A DNA stretch of 64,000 nucleotides, taken from positions 1 to 64,000 of IMG/VR virus record IMGVR_UViG_3300027881_000011; one strand, 5' to 3'. A model generated the notes under the pieces. It was not told where the DNA came from. It worked only from the letters and a program-made list of their open reading frames with translations, and made no database searches. Positions 45,295 to 52,856 of the stretch are shown one piece after another. Origin of the DNA: a virus. Each line of letters starts with the position of its first letter. Within the stretch, counting starts at the first letter, position 1. The position numbers were made by a program, and so were the translations under genes.

Positions 45295-45688
45295 GTATGT
45301 GAAGGTTCTGGTTGCGTTGGTGCTGATCGGTAGCATCACACTTGAAGCGTACCCCTTCAAGGATTGGAGCTGGATCAACCCTACCCACTACGAGAACGAC
45401 TTTCCGATCCCACCAGAAGACAATCTGACGTACAGGTTGTACTGCGGTGTTGCTCAGGGCGGACCGTACAGTTCGTTCTCCACGTTGCTTGAAGAGCCGT
45501 CACCAATCAACCTCGACATGGGTGCGCTGGTTGCGAACACGCCGGGAACTTACTACTGTGTTTCGACAGCGACATCATTACTGCACGGCACAGAAAGCCT
45601 GTACAGTAACGAAGTAAATTTTACTGTGCTTCCGGCGGACTTGGGGCTGCGACCGAAGCCACCTGTACTGTCGGTCGGGAGCGGGTAG
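45287..45688 (+). CDS. Exported protein with Fn3/Ig-like domain
   Basis: 133 residues with a clear signal sequence (VKVLVALVLIGSITLEA, cleavage probably after residue about 21), then a beta-sandwich-like domain with two Cys (YCGVAQGG, YYCVSTATS) that could form a disulfide. The 'YRLYCGVAQGGPYS...PGTYYCV' sequence is typical of fibronectin type III-like domains in phages. Encoded within the lysis cassette; it may act in the periplasm. Function unknown. Confidence 0.6.
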   Translation: MHRYVKVLVALVLIGSITLEAYPFKDWSWINPTHYENDFPIPPEDNLTYRLYCGVAQGGPYSSFSTLLEEPSPINLDMGALVANTPGTYYCVSTATSLLHGTESLYSNEVNFTVLPADLGLRPKPPVLSVGSG

Positions 45689-45712
45689 GGTCAGGATGTT
45701 GGGGAAACTGAT

Positions 45713-46150
45713 ATGAATCCATATGTCATTGGTGGGGTAGCAATCGTCATTGCTGTCATGGGGTGGCAGTTGAAGTCATCCATCACACGCAACGGTGAGT
45801 TGCAAGCGAAGCTGGAAGTTCAGGCAAGCGAGACGCTCGAATGTACAGACGCGAACAGCACGAACGTCACCACGATCACAACGCTTGAAGCGAGCATCAG
45901 GAAGATGATCGATGAGCGGCGTGTCGATACTGCGCGACGCGAACAAGCCATGGCCGAACGCGAGCAGGAGCTGCTGCGGGCGAACGCCAGAGCGGACCAA
46001 CTTGAGAGAGAACGAGAAGATGAAACCGAGACCAACCCGGACTGCGCAACACTTACTTCACTCAGCGTGGATATGTTCTGCCCTGATACTGCTCTCCAGC
46101 TGCGCCAGCGATCCATCGGTGAGGGTGGTGACGGAGACGAAGACGGTTAA
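45713..46150 (+). CDS. Inner-membrane spanin (Rz-like)
   Basis: 145 residues. An N-terminal membrane anchor (VIGGVAIVIAVMGWQL) is followed by a periplasmic coiled coil rich in Glu, Arg and Ala (residues about 60-110). This is the i-spanin layout. The outer-membrane partner is nested in the +1 frame near the 3' end, as in lambda Rz/Rz1. Spanins link and fuse inner and outer membranes in the last step of lysis, so the host should be Gram-negative. Confidence 0.75.
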   Translation: MNPYVIGGVAIVIAVMGWQLKSSITRNGELQAKLEVQASETLECTDANSTNVTTITTLEASIRKMIDERRVDTARREQAMAEREQELLRANARADQLEREREDETETNPDCATLTSLSVDMFCPDTALQLRQRSIGEGGDGDEDG

Positions 46151-46358
46151 GGTTCCGGTTGAGGTCGTAAAGCCCTTACCAGAGACACTGACCCGGCCAC
46201 TCGATTACCCGCAAGGGCATCTGGACGGTGACCTGACGGTCAGCGATTTGCTCGATCTGGTGTTTGATCTCTTCGACGTGGTGGACGTGGCGAACGCCGA
46301 CAGAGAGAGGGCGGCTGAGCTTACGCAGCCACAGGCTTCCGAACCATTTCCTCAGTAG
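46020..46358 (+). CDS. Outer-membrane spanin lipoprotein (Rz1-like)
   Basis: 112 residues from ATG 46020 in a different frame, starting inside the Rz-like gene and ending 208 bases after it. Signal peptide followed by lipobox LSSC with Cys28 (ICSALILLSSCAS). The next segment is Pro/Val/Thr-rich (KTVKVPVEVVKPLP), typical of o-spanins. The upstream part of this frame has no start fit. Its 3' end overlaps the convergent minus-strand gene by 38 bases. Confidence 0.75.
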   Translation: MKPRPTRTAQHLLHSAWICSALILLSSCASDPSVRVVTETKTVKVPVEVVKPLPETLTRPLDYPQGHLDGDLTVSDLLDLVFDLFDVVDVANADRERAAELTQPQASEPFPQ

Positions 46359-46527
46359 TAGAGATGATGTAATCCCCATGGTCGGGGCACGCCACCATAG
46401 TCAGCTGCTCCGTGTCGAACGTGCGCACGCATCCGCAGCCGAAGGCGATGTGAATCACCTTCTCATACCGTGGTAAAACTTTCCCGTTCTGCGTGTTCAT
46501 GTTCACAGTTTGTGTGAACATTTTCAC
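46321..46527 (-). CDS. Small Cys-containing protein at the end of the early block
   Basis: 68 codons from GTG 46527; Met at 46521 or 46506 are alternatives. The middle (FGCGCVRTFD...VACPDHG) has CxC plus CxxH, suggesting a small metal site. Its 3' end overlaps the convergent Rz1-like gene. TTGACT and inverted repeats (GTTCACA/TGTGAAC) lie in and before the start region, so this might be the site of a promoter or operator instead. Moderately supported as a gene. Confidence 0.45.
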   Translation of the reverse strand: MKMFTQTVNMNTQNGKVLPRYEKVIHIAFGCGCVRTFDTEQLTMVACPDHGDYIISTTEEMVRKPVAA

Positions 46528-46542
46528 AGAGTCAAGGTAGTT

Positions 46543-46737
46543 TCAGGCGCTCTCGACCTCAGACGGCCTGAGAGCCCCTGTAACCTTCAGCTTGGTGATG
46601 GTGACGCTGATTACCTGTTCTCCGAGAAAGTCCAGCATGGCCTGTAGGGCTTCTTCCTGTTGCGCTAACGGGCGACGCTCTTGGATGCGGATCACTTCGC
46701 CCTGAATCAGGTTGGTGAGGTGGGTGTAGTCAGCCAC
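46543..46737 (-). CDS. Small helical protein
   Basis: 64 residues from GTG 46737, which overlaps the stop of the upstream gene by 8 bases. The longer frame to 46884 lies within the neighbouring gene and is rejected. It has two amphipathic helices (LTNLIQGEVIRIQERR, EALQAMLDFLGEQ) and a C-terminal strand pair. No motif recognised. It belongs to the minus-strand operon. Confidence 0.5.
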   Translation of the reverse strand: MADYTHLTNLIQGEVIRIQERRPLAQQEEALQAMLDFLGEQVISVTITKLKVTGALRPSEVESA

Positions 46738-47374
46738 CGATGAGGACCATCTGTGGTTTCGCCCAGTGATTGAAATCACGCTGAAGTGTTCTGAGCAGAT
46801 CACCGCTACCGCAAACAAACGGCACATTCCTGACCAACCTCTTGACAGGTGGTTTGGACCTCTCGCCTTGAATTGCTTGCTCAATGTCGCTACTCGCTCT
46901 CGCCCGGAGATTGTGCTTTATGTTTTCCAGATCGGCGTAAGTGAGTACCGAATTGGTGCCGCTGGCGGTGGTGCTGCTAGTGGTGCCCCAGTCGGTCCAG
47001 CCGGTGAAATAGTGTGTTGACATTGCCATATCTCTCTCCCTTGCTAAGTCAGCGTACCCATTGCCGAAGAATCCGGGGGTGCGCATGTCCACGTATGGTC
47101 GGTTGCTCTCGTGCTTTGTGAAGTACGCTCGTGCGGTACCCTCACCAAAACGTGTGTCCAGATATCTGTGTGGGTCTTTTTGAAATACTCGTGACTCGTG
47201 CAGGTCCATCATGATCTGTTTGATGGCTTCGTTCATCTTGTGTAGATCGCAGCGCCAGACATATTCGCCCGTATAAACACGATATTCGTGTTTCCAGAAT
47301 CCAGAATGCCGACGCTTGTGATCGTCAACACTCTCGGTTGCTGAACCTCTGAATGAACAGTTGGTTATTGCCAC
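46730..47374 (-). CDS. Hypothetical protein
   Basis: 214 residues. The N-terminal third has Cys and His scattered among basic residues (SVDDHKRRHSGFWKHE). The middle has many Tyr and Arg, then a low-complexity TSSTTASGTNS stretch. The C-terminal part is helical with VRNVPFVCGSGDLLR. No family recognised. It overlaps its neighbours by 8 to 10 bases as part of the early minus-strand operon. Confidence 0.55.
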   Translation of the reverse strand: MAITNCSFRGSATESVDDHKRRHSGFWKHEYRVYTGEYVWRCDLHKMNEAIKQIMMDLHESRVFQKDPHRYLDTRFGEGTARAYFTKHESNRPYVDMRTPGFFGNGYADLARERDMAMSTHYFTGWTDWGTTSSTTASGTNSVLTYADLENIKHNLRARASSDIEQAIQGERSKPPVKRLVRNVPFVCGSGDLLRTLQRDFNHWAKPQMVLIGG

Positions 47375-47607
47375 GATTCGATTTTAATCATGAAGTGACC
47401 TTCTTCTCTATCGAAGCCAGCCGCAGTTTTCGATTTGCGAAAGTGGTGCCACAGTCGCTCAACAAGCTCTGTCTTGGTGCCACTGACTGGTAATCCGTTG
47501 AGCTTACAGCCCTGTTTCAGACCGGCCTTTCTCATCCAGTTGAGACACGTCTTGACCTGAATACGGCTCGCTGCAAACATGGCTTCTTCTTCTGTTCGCT
47601 TACCCAT
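47365..47607 (-). CDS. SAP-domain-like DNA-binding protein
   Basis: 80 residues. The centre, CLNWMRKAGLKQGCKLNGLPVSGTKTELVERLWHHF, read in parts (LKQGCKLNGLPVSGTKTEL), matches the SAP helix-extended loop-helix: a helix, 'l...gLpvsGtKaeLveRL'. SAP motifs bind DNA, often AT-rich, and occur in phage recombination and repair proteins. Lies in the minus-strand early block. Confident on motif, not on role. Confidence 0.6.
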   Translation of the reverse strand: MGKRTEEEAMFAASRIQVKTCLNWMRKAGLKQGCKLNGLPVSGTKTELVERLWHHFRKSKTAAGFDREEGHFMIKIESWQ

Positions 47608-47956
47608 TGCTTGGTCCTACCGTTATTGGTGGTGGTCGTGGTATTTCGGCATTTAACGGTCGCCACATGTGCAGACAGTATGGGTGATAGTTGATGTGGT
47701 CTGACTTCGGAACGAACAACTGCATCACGCAGTCCTCTTCATCCCAGAACAGGTCTTTCGCCCTGACCATATCCTCGTAGGTCGGCATACGGCTCTTGCG
47801 GCTGACGCTGACGTGTTCCCACTCCAGCCCATCACTGATGACCAAAAACAACCCATCGGGGAAAGAGAAGGCACCGTTTCGGTGGTTGCCCTTCTCAAAC
47901 CCCGCTGGGTGAATGCGGTATAGCTCCGCTGGTCTTGAAGCGTGGAGACCCATCAC
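47600..47956 (-). CDS. Phage protein of the WEHVSVS family (DUF7694-like)
   Basis: 118 residues. Contains the conserved block LEWEHVSVSRKSRMPTYEDM, then KDLFWDEEDCVMQLFVPKSD and YHPYCLHMWRP. I recall this block from many phage and prophage proteins now grouped as DUF7694; no activity is known. The His/Trp-rich conserved core suggests a small enzyme or binding fold. Overlaps both neighbours in the operon. Confidence 0.65.
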   Translation of the reverse strand: MMGLHASRPAELYRIHPAGFEKGNHRNGAFSFPDGLFLVISDGLEWEHVSVSRKSRMPTYEDMVRAKDLFWDEEDCVMQLFVPKSDHINYHPYCLHMWRPLNAEIPRPPPITVGPSNG

Positions 47957-48384
47957 TTTTTCTCTTTGATTTCCTTGATTTCCTTGGTGATCGCCATGGA
48001 TACATCGGGCAACCGCTTCAGAATCTGACCGTACATCGCCTTCATCTCGTCGCCGCGCTTCTCCAGTTGGTTCTCCAGTTTGTCGCGGTACTTGTCCTTG
48101 ACCTTGGCGATGCCATCGTCCTTCTCTCTCGCGGCCTTACGTTCTGCCGCAGAGACACGCTTGTCGGCATCGAGGGCGACAGACTCTTCGCGCATCTTTA
48201 ACTTGTGCGCGATCATCTCTTCGTCCATCTGCTTCTTCTGTCTCAGCTCTTCGTTTTCAGAACCAAGTTTGGCGTTCTCGTCTTGAAGGTTGTCTCGCAC
48301 CTTGGTAAGCACCAAGCAGCGATCTTCCAACTGCGTGATGCGTTTACCGAGCTGCGCGGCTCGCTTCTGGTTGAATCCGAACAT
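47953..48384 (-). CDS. Coiled-coil protein
   Basis: 143 residues starting at ATG 48384, which has AAGGAG eight bases upstream; an earlier ATG at 48408 lacks one. The sequence is a nearly continuous charged coiled coil (Lys/Glu/Arg/Ala heptads, residues 10-120). The start lies inside the 3' end of the upstream gene (41-base overlap). May be a scaffold or adaptor for the early proteins; function unknown. Confidence 0.6.
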   Translation of the reverse strand: MFGFNQKRAAQLGKRITQLEDRCLVLTKVRDNLQDENAKLGSENEELRQKKQMDEEMIAHKLKMREESVALDADKRVSAAERKAAREKDDGIAKVKDKYRDKLENQLEKRGDEMKAMYGQILKRLPDVSMAITKEIKEIKEKK

Positions 48385-49060
48385 TGCTTTCTCCTTCTTT
48401 TGCGACATACAGCCGCCTGTAGTTATAGCGAGCGACGGGGTTGTACTCAGCCATCTTCCCGTACTCCAGTTTGGTGGCTGCGTACAGCGCCTCTGGAGAC
48501 TGGTCGATGAACCGGCGCACTACGCTGACAAAACCATAGTTCGATTCGTCAACCTGCCACTGCTCAACATCGGTCAAGCCAATTATTCTGGCCTCACCAA
48601 CCTCGCTGATGAACATCCCTGTGTAGAACCCACTCAGCTCATTCCATTCAATGAACTGGTCGGCGTTACACCAGATGGTCGTCAGCTGCTTCTTACTCAA
48701 CAGGTCAGCCATGTCGTCATCGACAACATAACCAGTGGTCATGTCGCGGACGTACTCATAGTCGAAGCCACCTTGGTAGCTCGAATATGCCTTCACACCA
48801 CCCGTCTTGGCAGCAGGCGGAATACTTTCAAACGGCTTGCTGATGGGGGTTGGTTTTGGCTTCTTGTCGAATTGCCCTACGGAAAAGAGACCTCTCGGGG
48901 TGCCGTGCCCCATCATAACGATGTGGTTGTGCGCCTCGATAGCCTTTATGACCCCTTCCTTCGTGCCGCTATTGATGGCGGTGATGTTCTCACGGCCAGC
49001 GTAAATCGGCTTCAGGAAGTCGGTACTCTTATCTTTCGGATGTATTACAAGTGTCTTCAT
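48344..49060 (-). CDS. Caspase/CHAT-fold-like protein of a mobile-element family
   Basis: 238 residues. Begins KTLVIHPKDKSTDFLKPIY. The motifs HIVMMGHGTPRGLF (His after a hydrophobic strand) and TTIWCNADQFI (Cys after a hydrophobic strand) have the order and spacing of the His-Cys dyad of caspase-fold peptidases (CHAT, gingipain type). I recall similar 'vIHPkD..TdFL...GHGt..GL...iWCNAd' proteins from phages and Bacteroidetes elements, of unknown function. It is the first gene after a strong promoter at 49.1 kb. The AGGAG lies 15 bases before the ATG, longer than usual. Confidence 0.6.
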   Translation of the reverse strand: MKTLVIHPKDKSTDFLKPIYAGRENITAINSGTKEGVIKAIEAHNHIVMMGHGTPRGLFSVGQFDKKPKPTPISKPFESIPPAAKTGGVKAYSSYQGGFDYEYVRDMTTGYVVDDDMADLLSKKQLTTIWCNADQFIEWNELSGFYTGMFISEVGEARIIGLTDVEQWQVDESNYGFVSVVRRFIDQSPEALYAATKLEYGKMAEYNPVARYNYRRLYVAKEGESNVRIQPEASRAAR

Positions 49061-49092
49061 GATGTTGCAGACGTTCTCCTTCCATGTAGTTG

Positions 49093-49140
49093 AGACACTA
49101 TTATAGATGGCCTGCCGGTGGAAGTCAATGCCAACGGCAG
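49093..49140 (-). promoter_or_regulatory. Strong sigma70-type promoter with inverted-repeat operator
   Basis: On the minus strand: -35 TTGACT (49123-49128), 17-base spacer, -10 TATAAT (49100-49105). The -35 lies between two 10-base half-sites, CTGCCGTTGG (49131-49140) and CCACCGGCAG (49112-49121), related by inverted symmetry with one mismatch and 9 bases apart. The outer half-site touches the stop codon of the SSB gene. It should drive the caspase-like gene and the rest of the block down to 46.3 kb under repressor control. The same geometry recurs at 63.4 kb. Confidence 0.8.
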
Positions 49141-49578
49141 TTAAAAGGGGATGTCGTCGTCAAACTCGTCTGGCGCTGCCTGTGGGCCGCTCTTGGCGGT
49201 GCCGTGGGGCTCTGGTGCTGAGGCTGGTGTATCCCCGTCCCGTTTCGAGCCAAGGAACTGCACATTGTCAGCTCGTATCTTGGTCCGGTACTTCTTGACG
49301 CCAGCATCATCCACCCATGAGTCGGTCTGGAGTTTGCCCTCGACGTAGCACTGTGAGCCCTTACGCAGGTACTCATTGCAGGCTTCGGCGGTCTTGCCCC
49401 ACACCTCGATACTCATCCATTCGGTGCGCTCCTTCTGCTCGCCTGACTGCTTGTCCTTCCAGCTTTCGCTGACTGCGATGCTGAAGTTACAGACAGCCTG
49501 ACCAGACGGCAGGTACCGAATCTCCGGGTCACCACCGAGGTTCCCGATTCCTATTACTTTATTCACTCCGCGTGCCAT
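49141..49578 (-). CDS. ssb: Single-stranded DNA-binding protein
   Basis: 145 residues with the OB-fold signature of bacterial [53 protein letters not shown] and [12 protein letters not shown] disordered linker follows (Pro/Ala/Gly-rich) and ends in the acidic tip DDDIPF, the classic protein-interaction tail. It protects ssDNA during replication and recombination. Located with the RecT and exonuclease genes in one operon. Confidence 0.92.
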   Translation of the reverse strand: MARGVNKVIGIGNLGGDPEIRYLPSGQAVCNFSIAVSESWKDKQSGEQKERTEWMSIEVWGKTAEACNEYLRKGSQCYVEGKLQTDSWVDDAGVKKYRTKIRADNVQFLGSKRDGDTPASAPEPHGTAKSGPQAAPDEFDDDIPF

Positions 49579-49850
49579 CAGTAGATTCTCCTTATGAGCT
49601 GTTCTTTCGTAGCGGCATCTTTCGTCGTTTCATATTCGTACAGCACTTTGTCACAGTACATGCAGCGCTGTACGGAGCGCCCGAGAGGCTCTCTCTGTAT
49701 CCTGTCAGGGCGATGGTTGTTGCAGAAGCACATGATCTTTCGCTTCCAGCGTTTGCGTGTGTACTGGTTGCTCAGGCAGATGCCAAGGAAGTACCCGGTC
49801 AGCGCAAGCGCGAATGCCAGTAGTGCAAATAGTACTGCATGGTCAATCAT
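49578..49850 (-). CDS. Membrane-anchored Cys-cluster protein
   Basis: 90 residues: N-terminal membrane helix ([20 protein letters not shown]), basic stretch (RKRWKRK), then MCFCNNH and RCMYCDKV, a CxC...H...CxxC set likely to bind zinc on the cytoplasmic side, and a helical Lys/Glu end. Stop overlaps the start of ssb. No known function. Confidence 0.55.
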   Translation of the reverse strand: MIDHAVLFALLAFALALTGYFLGICLSNQYTRKRWKRKIMCFCNNHRPDRIQREPLGRSVQRCMYCDKVLYEYETTKDAATKEQLIRRIY

Positions 49851-50058
49851 AAAGTGCCCCCTCTTGCCAGCAGTCGATGGAGGCGTTTGCCCCGTTGTTC
49901 ACGACTGCACATTTTGTTGTTGGTGAAACCTCAATGACCTCGATGGTCTGGTAGTAGCCAGACGCATATCCGATCACCACGATCATCACGACTACCAATC
50001 CAGTGAAGACGCACATCAAGATTATTGCCTTTACGATATTCTCTAACAGGTTAGTCAT
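49843..50058 (-). CDS. Small membrane protein
   Basis: 71 residues from ATG 50058, in an 8-base overlap with the RecT gene; the longer frame to 50169 lies inside recT. One long hydrophobic segment (AIILMCVFTGLVVVMIVVIGY) and an extracytoplasmic tail with two Cys (TTKCAVV, IDCWQ) that may form a disulfide. Unknown role. Confidence 0.55.
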   Translation of the reverse strand: MTNLLENIVKAIILMCVFTGLVVVMIVVIGYASGYYQTIEVIEVSPTTKCAVVNNGANASIDCWQEGALYD

Positions 50059-51034
50059 GACCCTTTTCCTTCGCTGCTTCTGCGTCTTCCAGTAGTGCCG
50101 CACGCATCTTCTTGTAGGTGACGCGAGCGGTGCCCTGATCAAGGTCGTTGAGACCTTTCGCCAGCTCACCAGCTGCGAGCAGCGCTGTCATCGTTTCGCT
50201 CTGATGCATGGCTCGCTCGACCATAGCCAGCGTCACCTCGCTCTCTGAGACGCCCTCTCCGAAGACCTTGCGGGCCTCTTGCAGCTGTGGGCTGGTTTTT
50301 TCTACTGGTTTCGGTAGCGCGTAGTCAGTGATTGGTGGGGGCGTGTTTTCATGGTCCACCATCTCTTCGACCACACCAAGACCTTTCAACAGGTCAGGAT
50401 AGGCATCACGCAGACAGTACGCACGTGCCCTCATCTGAAGCATCCGCTTCGGGTGCTTCTTCCAGTTGAACTTGGATTCAATGCCTGCCTGCATAGCGTC
50501 AGACCAACTGTAAGTCGCCTGTATTGGATTCGGATCACCTTGCCGCTGTGTGCGGCAGGTCGCAGTTTTTCCATCATCAGAGATGGTTTCCTCAATCCAA
50601 AGGCACTTGGGTGAAGCGCGAACTACCCCAATCAGTCCGTCACCATACAGGCAGGGCTTTCCTTCGATCACAGCGATGGACTGGATGGCCTGAAACGGTT
50701 CCAGCCCAAGCTCTGATCCCATGTTGATTGCAACGAAGACATCGTTCGGACGACCACGGTACGCATCTGGCACGAGGTTCGATTGCGCCAATGTGTGCGC
50801 AACGCGCTTGGCTATCTCGAACTTTGCGAACGCTGGATCAGCACTCAACGCAACCTCAGCTGTTGCCGCCTCAATGATGGTCTGCTCGCCTACCGGCTTA
50901 CCAACCGCTTCCTCACCATAGTCTGTGCCGTGCTGAGTACAATACCCATCGTCTTTCGCTACTCGTGTGCAGCGAGTGCCTGAGCCTGTCATCGCCTTAC
51001 ACTTTTTCTTTGCTGCTTTCTTTTTCGTTGCCAC
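50051..51034 (-). CDS. recT: RecT-family ssDNA annealing protein with N-terminal zinc knuckle
   Basis: 327 residues. The core (FEIAKRVAHTLAQSNLVPDAY, DVFVAINMGSELGLEPFQAIQS and IEGKPCLYGDGLIGVVR) follows the RecT order of helix and strand motifs. The helical C-terminus carries an extended Glu/Ala-rich tail. Before the core sits C-x9-C-x9-C-x2-H (KCKAMTGSGTRC...YCTQH), a small zinc knuckle that usually forms a separate domain. Works with the exonuclease at 51668-52612 in single-strand annealing recombination. Confidence 0.8.
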   Translation of the reverse strand: MATKKKAAKKKCKAMTGSGTRCTRVAKDDGYCTQHGTDYGEEAVGKPVGEQTIIEAATAEVALSADPAFAKFEIAKRVAHTLAQSNLVPDAYRGRPNDVFVAINMGSELGLEPFQAIQSIAVIEGKPCLYGDGLIGVVRASPKCLWIEETISDDGKTATCRTQRQGDPNPIQATYSWSDAMQAGIESKFNWKKHPKRMLQMRARAYCLRDAYPDLLKGLGVVEEMVDHENTPPPITDYALPKPVEKTSPQLQEARKVFGEGVSESEVTLAMVERAMHQSETMTALLAAGELAKGLNDLDQGTARVTYKKMRAALLEDAEAAKEKGHD

Positions 51035-51035
51035 G

Positions 51036-51374
51036 TTACCTGCTCCTTGTGTAGGCGCTAACGTACAGCGTTGAGTTCTTCGGGAAGTCTGCTGTCAGCG
51101 TCACGCTGGCTTCCCACAACAGCTGCATAAAGTCAGAGTTAATGGCAGTTGTCAGTCGCCAGTGACCATCCTTACATTTACGCAAGATGTGCCAGCCACC
51201 GAGACGTTTTGGTTTGCTGTTAGTGACGCGAAACTCGACCAGCTTTATGCGCAGCCCAATATCAAACGCTTGTTGCACGGCACCCGGACAGAGCCTTGCG
51301 TCATTGTCATTCAGTCTGAAATAACCACTGTCCTTTCTGACGTTATATGTTTTTGTCTTCGCTTTGGTTCTCAT
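51036..51374 (-). CDS. Hypothetical protein in recombination operon
   Basis: 112 residues, basic, beta-strand rich (YFRLNDNDARL, RIKLVEFRVTN, HWRLTTAINSDF). One base separates it from the RecT gene. No metal or catalytic motif visible. It lies between the exonuclease and annealase genes, so a recombination accessory role is possible, but no family is recognised. Confidence 0.55.
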   Translation of the reverse strand: MRTKAKTKTYNVRKDSGYFRLNDNDARLCPGAVQQAFDIGLRIKLVEFRVTNSKPKRLGGWHILRKCKDGHWRLTTAINSDFMQLLWEASVTLTADFPKNSTLYVSAYTRSR

Positions 51375-51386
51375 TGTTTTCTTCCT

Positions 51387-51671
51387 CTATTTTGGTTTCC
51401 ATTCATTGCCGCGTGGCTTCCACTGCATCACGCCAAACAGTTCAGTAAGGAATATCTTTCGCGGCCTCGGACCTTCTTCGTACTCATGTACGGCAACGCT
51501 CGCAGGCCCATAGTGCTGCCCACCGTTGTCGCTCCAGCGACTTCCAGCTACGTGCAGGACGATGAGCTTCTTGTCACAGTTCATCGCCAGCACTTTGGTT
51601 TTACCGGCATCCACTCCGTGCCACTCGACGGTACCGTCATCATTGATTGTGATCGCGAACCTCTGGCTCAT
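51387..51671 (-). CDS. Hypothetical protein in recombination operon
   Basis: 94 residues, ATG overlapping the exonuclease stop. A compact beta-rich protein (RFAITINDDGTVEWHGV, KVLAMNCDKKLIVLHVAG) with a WKPRGNEWKP end. The first 60 residues look like a small all-beta fold. No function known; conserved spacing suggests cotranslation. Confidence 0.55.
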   Translation of the reverse strand: MSQRFAITINDDGTVEWHGVDAGKTKVLAMNCDKKLIVLHVAGSRWSDNGGQHYGPASVAVHEYEEGPRPRKIFLTELFGVMQWKPRGNEWKPK

Positions 51672-52612
51672 GACTTGTCCTCTATGGTCAGGGCTGTACC
51701 ATCTTCGATGGCTTTTGATGCAGAAACCGGCAGCTTCGAGGCGAACCGTGTCACTACGAATGTGTTTTCTTTGACCGTGTACTCCTTGCGTGTTTGCTCC
51801 TTGCGGGTGTAAGCAGTCCAGTCTGGCAACACGCCGACTGCTGCTTCACCCATCAGCATTGCGATGCGGTTTTTGCAGCCCTCGACAACCTTATCGAAGA
51901 TGTTGCGCTGCTCTGCCGCATCCTTCATTACGTCATGGTATTTCGCGGCCACATCTGGAAGCATAACCACCTGACCATTGGTGCCGGGGTACAAGCCCTT
52001 GATGAGCCGCGTGGTGGCAGCTGACTGCCAGTCTGGGGTGGGAGCAACCTTGTTCTGCACACGATCCCAGAATTCTTGTTCGGCCTCGATCAGGTCATTG
52101 ATGATCTTCTCGATGGGGTTGATGCGATACATGCGGAAGTCGCGATTGCCGATCAGTACAGCCAAGTCCCAGACATCGTAGCCAGTGACAGCGAGGTAGT
52201 GCTGCACCTGACACATGATGTAAGCGGGAATCTCGTCGGACCCTGACTCACCCCAGCCCTCTTTCCAGACTGCGGTCTTCGCCTCAAAACCGATGCGACG
52301 ATCTTCACCGACCACCTTGCGGTCGATGTTCGCGATCATAAAGGGATGCTCTTTCGAGCGGATTAACTTGTTGGCTTTTTGGATTTTGTAGCCGGTCTCT
52401 TCGGCGTACCGATCAGAGACGGGCTGTTCGAGAACGCTACCCCAGTACCGACCTTCTTTAAGAAAGTTTTTGTCTTCTGGTGGGGCTTGATCCAGCTTGT
52501 CCAGATAGAGTTCGTAGGCTGTTGAGAATGGACTGATGCCCAAAACGGCAGCCGCGTCTGAGCCACCTACCCCTGTTCTGCGTTCTTCGAGCTGTGCCTT
52601 TGTGAGGGACAT
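51668..52612 (-). CDS. YqaJ / lambda-type exonuclease
   Basis: 314 residues. It has the PD-(D/E)XK order of the YqaJ/lambda exonuclease family: GVGGSDAAAVLGISPF, WGSVLEQPV (Glu62), MIANIDRKV (Asp97), GFEAKTA (Glu110, Lys112) and YIMCQVQHYLAVTG. These enzymes degrade 5' strands of dsDNA to make the 3' overhangs used by RecT. It is the first gene after the promoter at 52.8 kb. TAGGAGAG lies just before ATG 52612. Confidence 0.88.
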   Translation of the reverse strand: MSLTKAQLEERRTGVGGSDAAAVLGISPFSTAYELYLDKLDQAPPEDKNFLKEGRYWGSVLEQPVSDRYAEETGYKIQKANKLIRSKEHPFMIANIDRKVVGEDRRIGFEAKTAVWKEGWGESGSDEIPAYIMCQVQHYLAVTGYDVWDLAVLIGNRDFRMYRINPIEKIINDLIEAEQEFWDRVQNKVAPTPDWQSAATTRLIKGLYPGTNGQVVMLPDVAAKYHDVMKDAAEQRNIFDKVVEGCKNRIAMLMGEAAVGVLPDWTAYTRKEQTRKEYTVKENTFVVTRFASKLPVSASKAIEDGTALTIEDKS

Positions 52613-52656
52613 GCTGCTCTCCTATCGTGATGCACTGATAACCAGTACAGGTAAAT

Positions 52657-52789
52657 GCGTGAGGGCCGGAATCCAACCGACTTCTATATTTCTTTATCCA
52701 CACATATCCTTGGAGATCATAAGGACGGTGGAGCGGACTCGTATATCCGTAGACGTTAGCCCGGATTGCCTGTCCTGAGTCACTCACGC
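52657..52789 (-). ncRNA. Candidate tRNA-like structured leader of the recombination operon
   Basis: The 197-base leader between the promoter and the exonuclease ATG can fold with a perfect 7-base acceptor-like stem, GCGTGAG (52783-52789) with CTCACGC (52657-52663). Just inside the 3' strand is a T-arm-like hairpin (GTCGG, 7-base loop TTGGATT, CCGGC). An internal AGGAC/GTCCT stem is followed by TATGATC, similar to the TTATC of the Y-RNA units. A separate 7-base hairpin with loop GTTAT (52631-52649) precedes the ribosome site. It may be a Y-RNA-like element or a regulatory leader; seen by eye only. Confidence 0.4.
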
Positions 52790-52809
52790 GAGCTGTAACT
52801 ACCTATGGC

Positions 52810-52851
52810 AGTTTACCACCCAGTGCTGAAAAGTCAACACTGGGTGGTAAA
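52810..52851 (-). promoter_or_regulatory. Recombination-operon promoter inside a perfect 14-base inverted repeat
   Basis: Minus strand: -35 TTGACT (52832-52837), 16-base spacer, -10 TAAACT (52810-52815). The repeat halves TTTACCACCCAGTG and CACTGGGTGGTAAA (52812-52825 and 52838-52851) are perfectly symmetric with 12 bases between, enclosing the -35 and covering the spacer and -10. A repressor bound there should shut the promoter. The upstream half matches 11 of 14 bases of the region upstream of the Y-RNA/ro60 promoter. It lies just after the ro60 stop. Confidence 0.75.
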
Positions 52852-52856
52852 GGATG

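Noticed and set aside
48290-49093. 267-codon + strand frame
   Set aside because: Opposes the caspase-like gene, which has a strong promoter and recognisable motifs; no ribosome-binding site or family features on the + strand.
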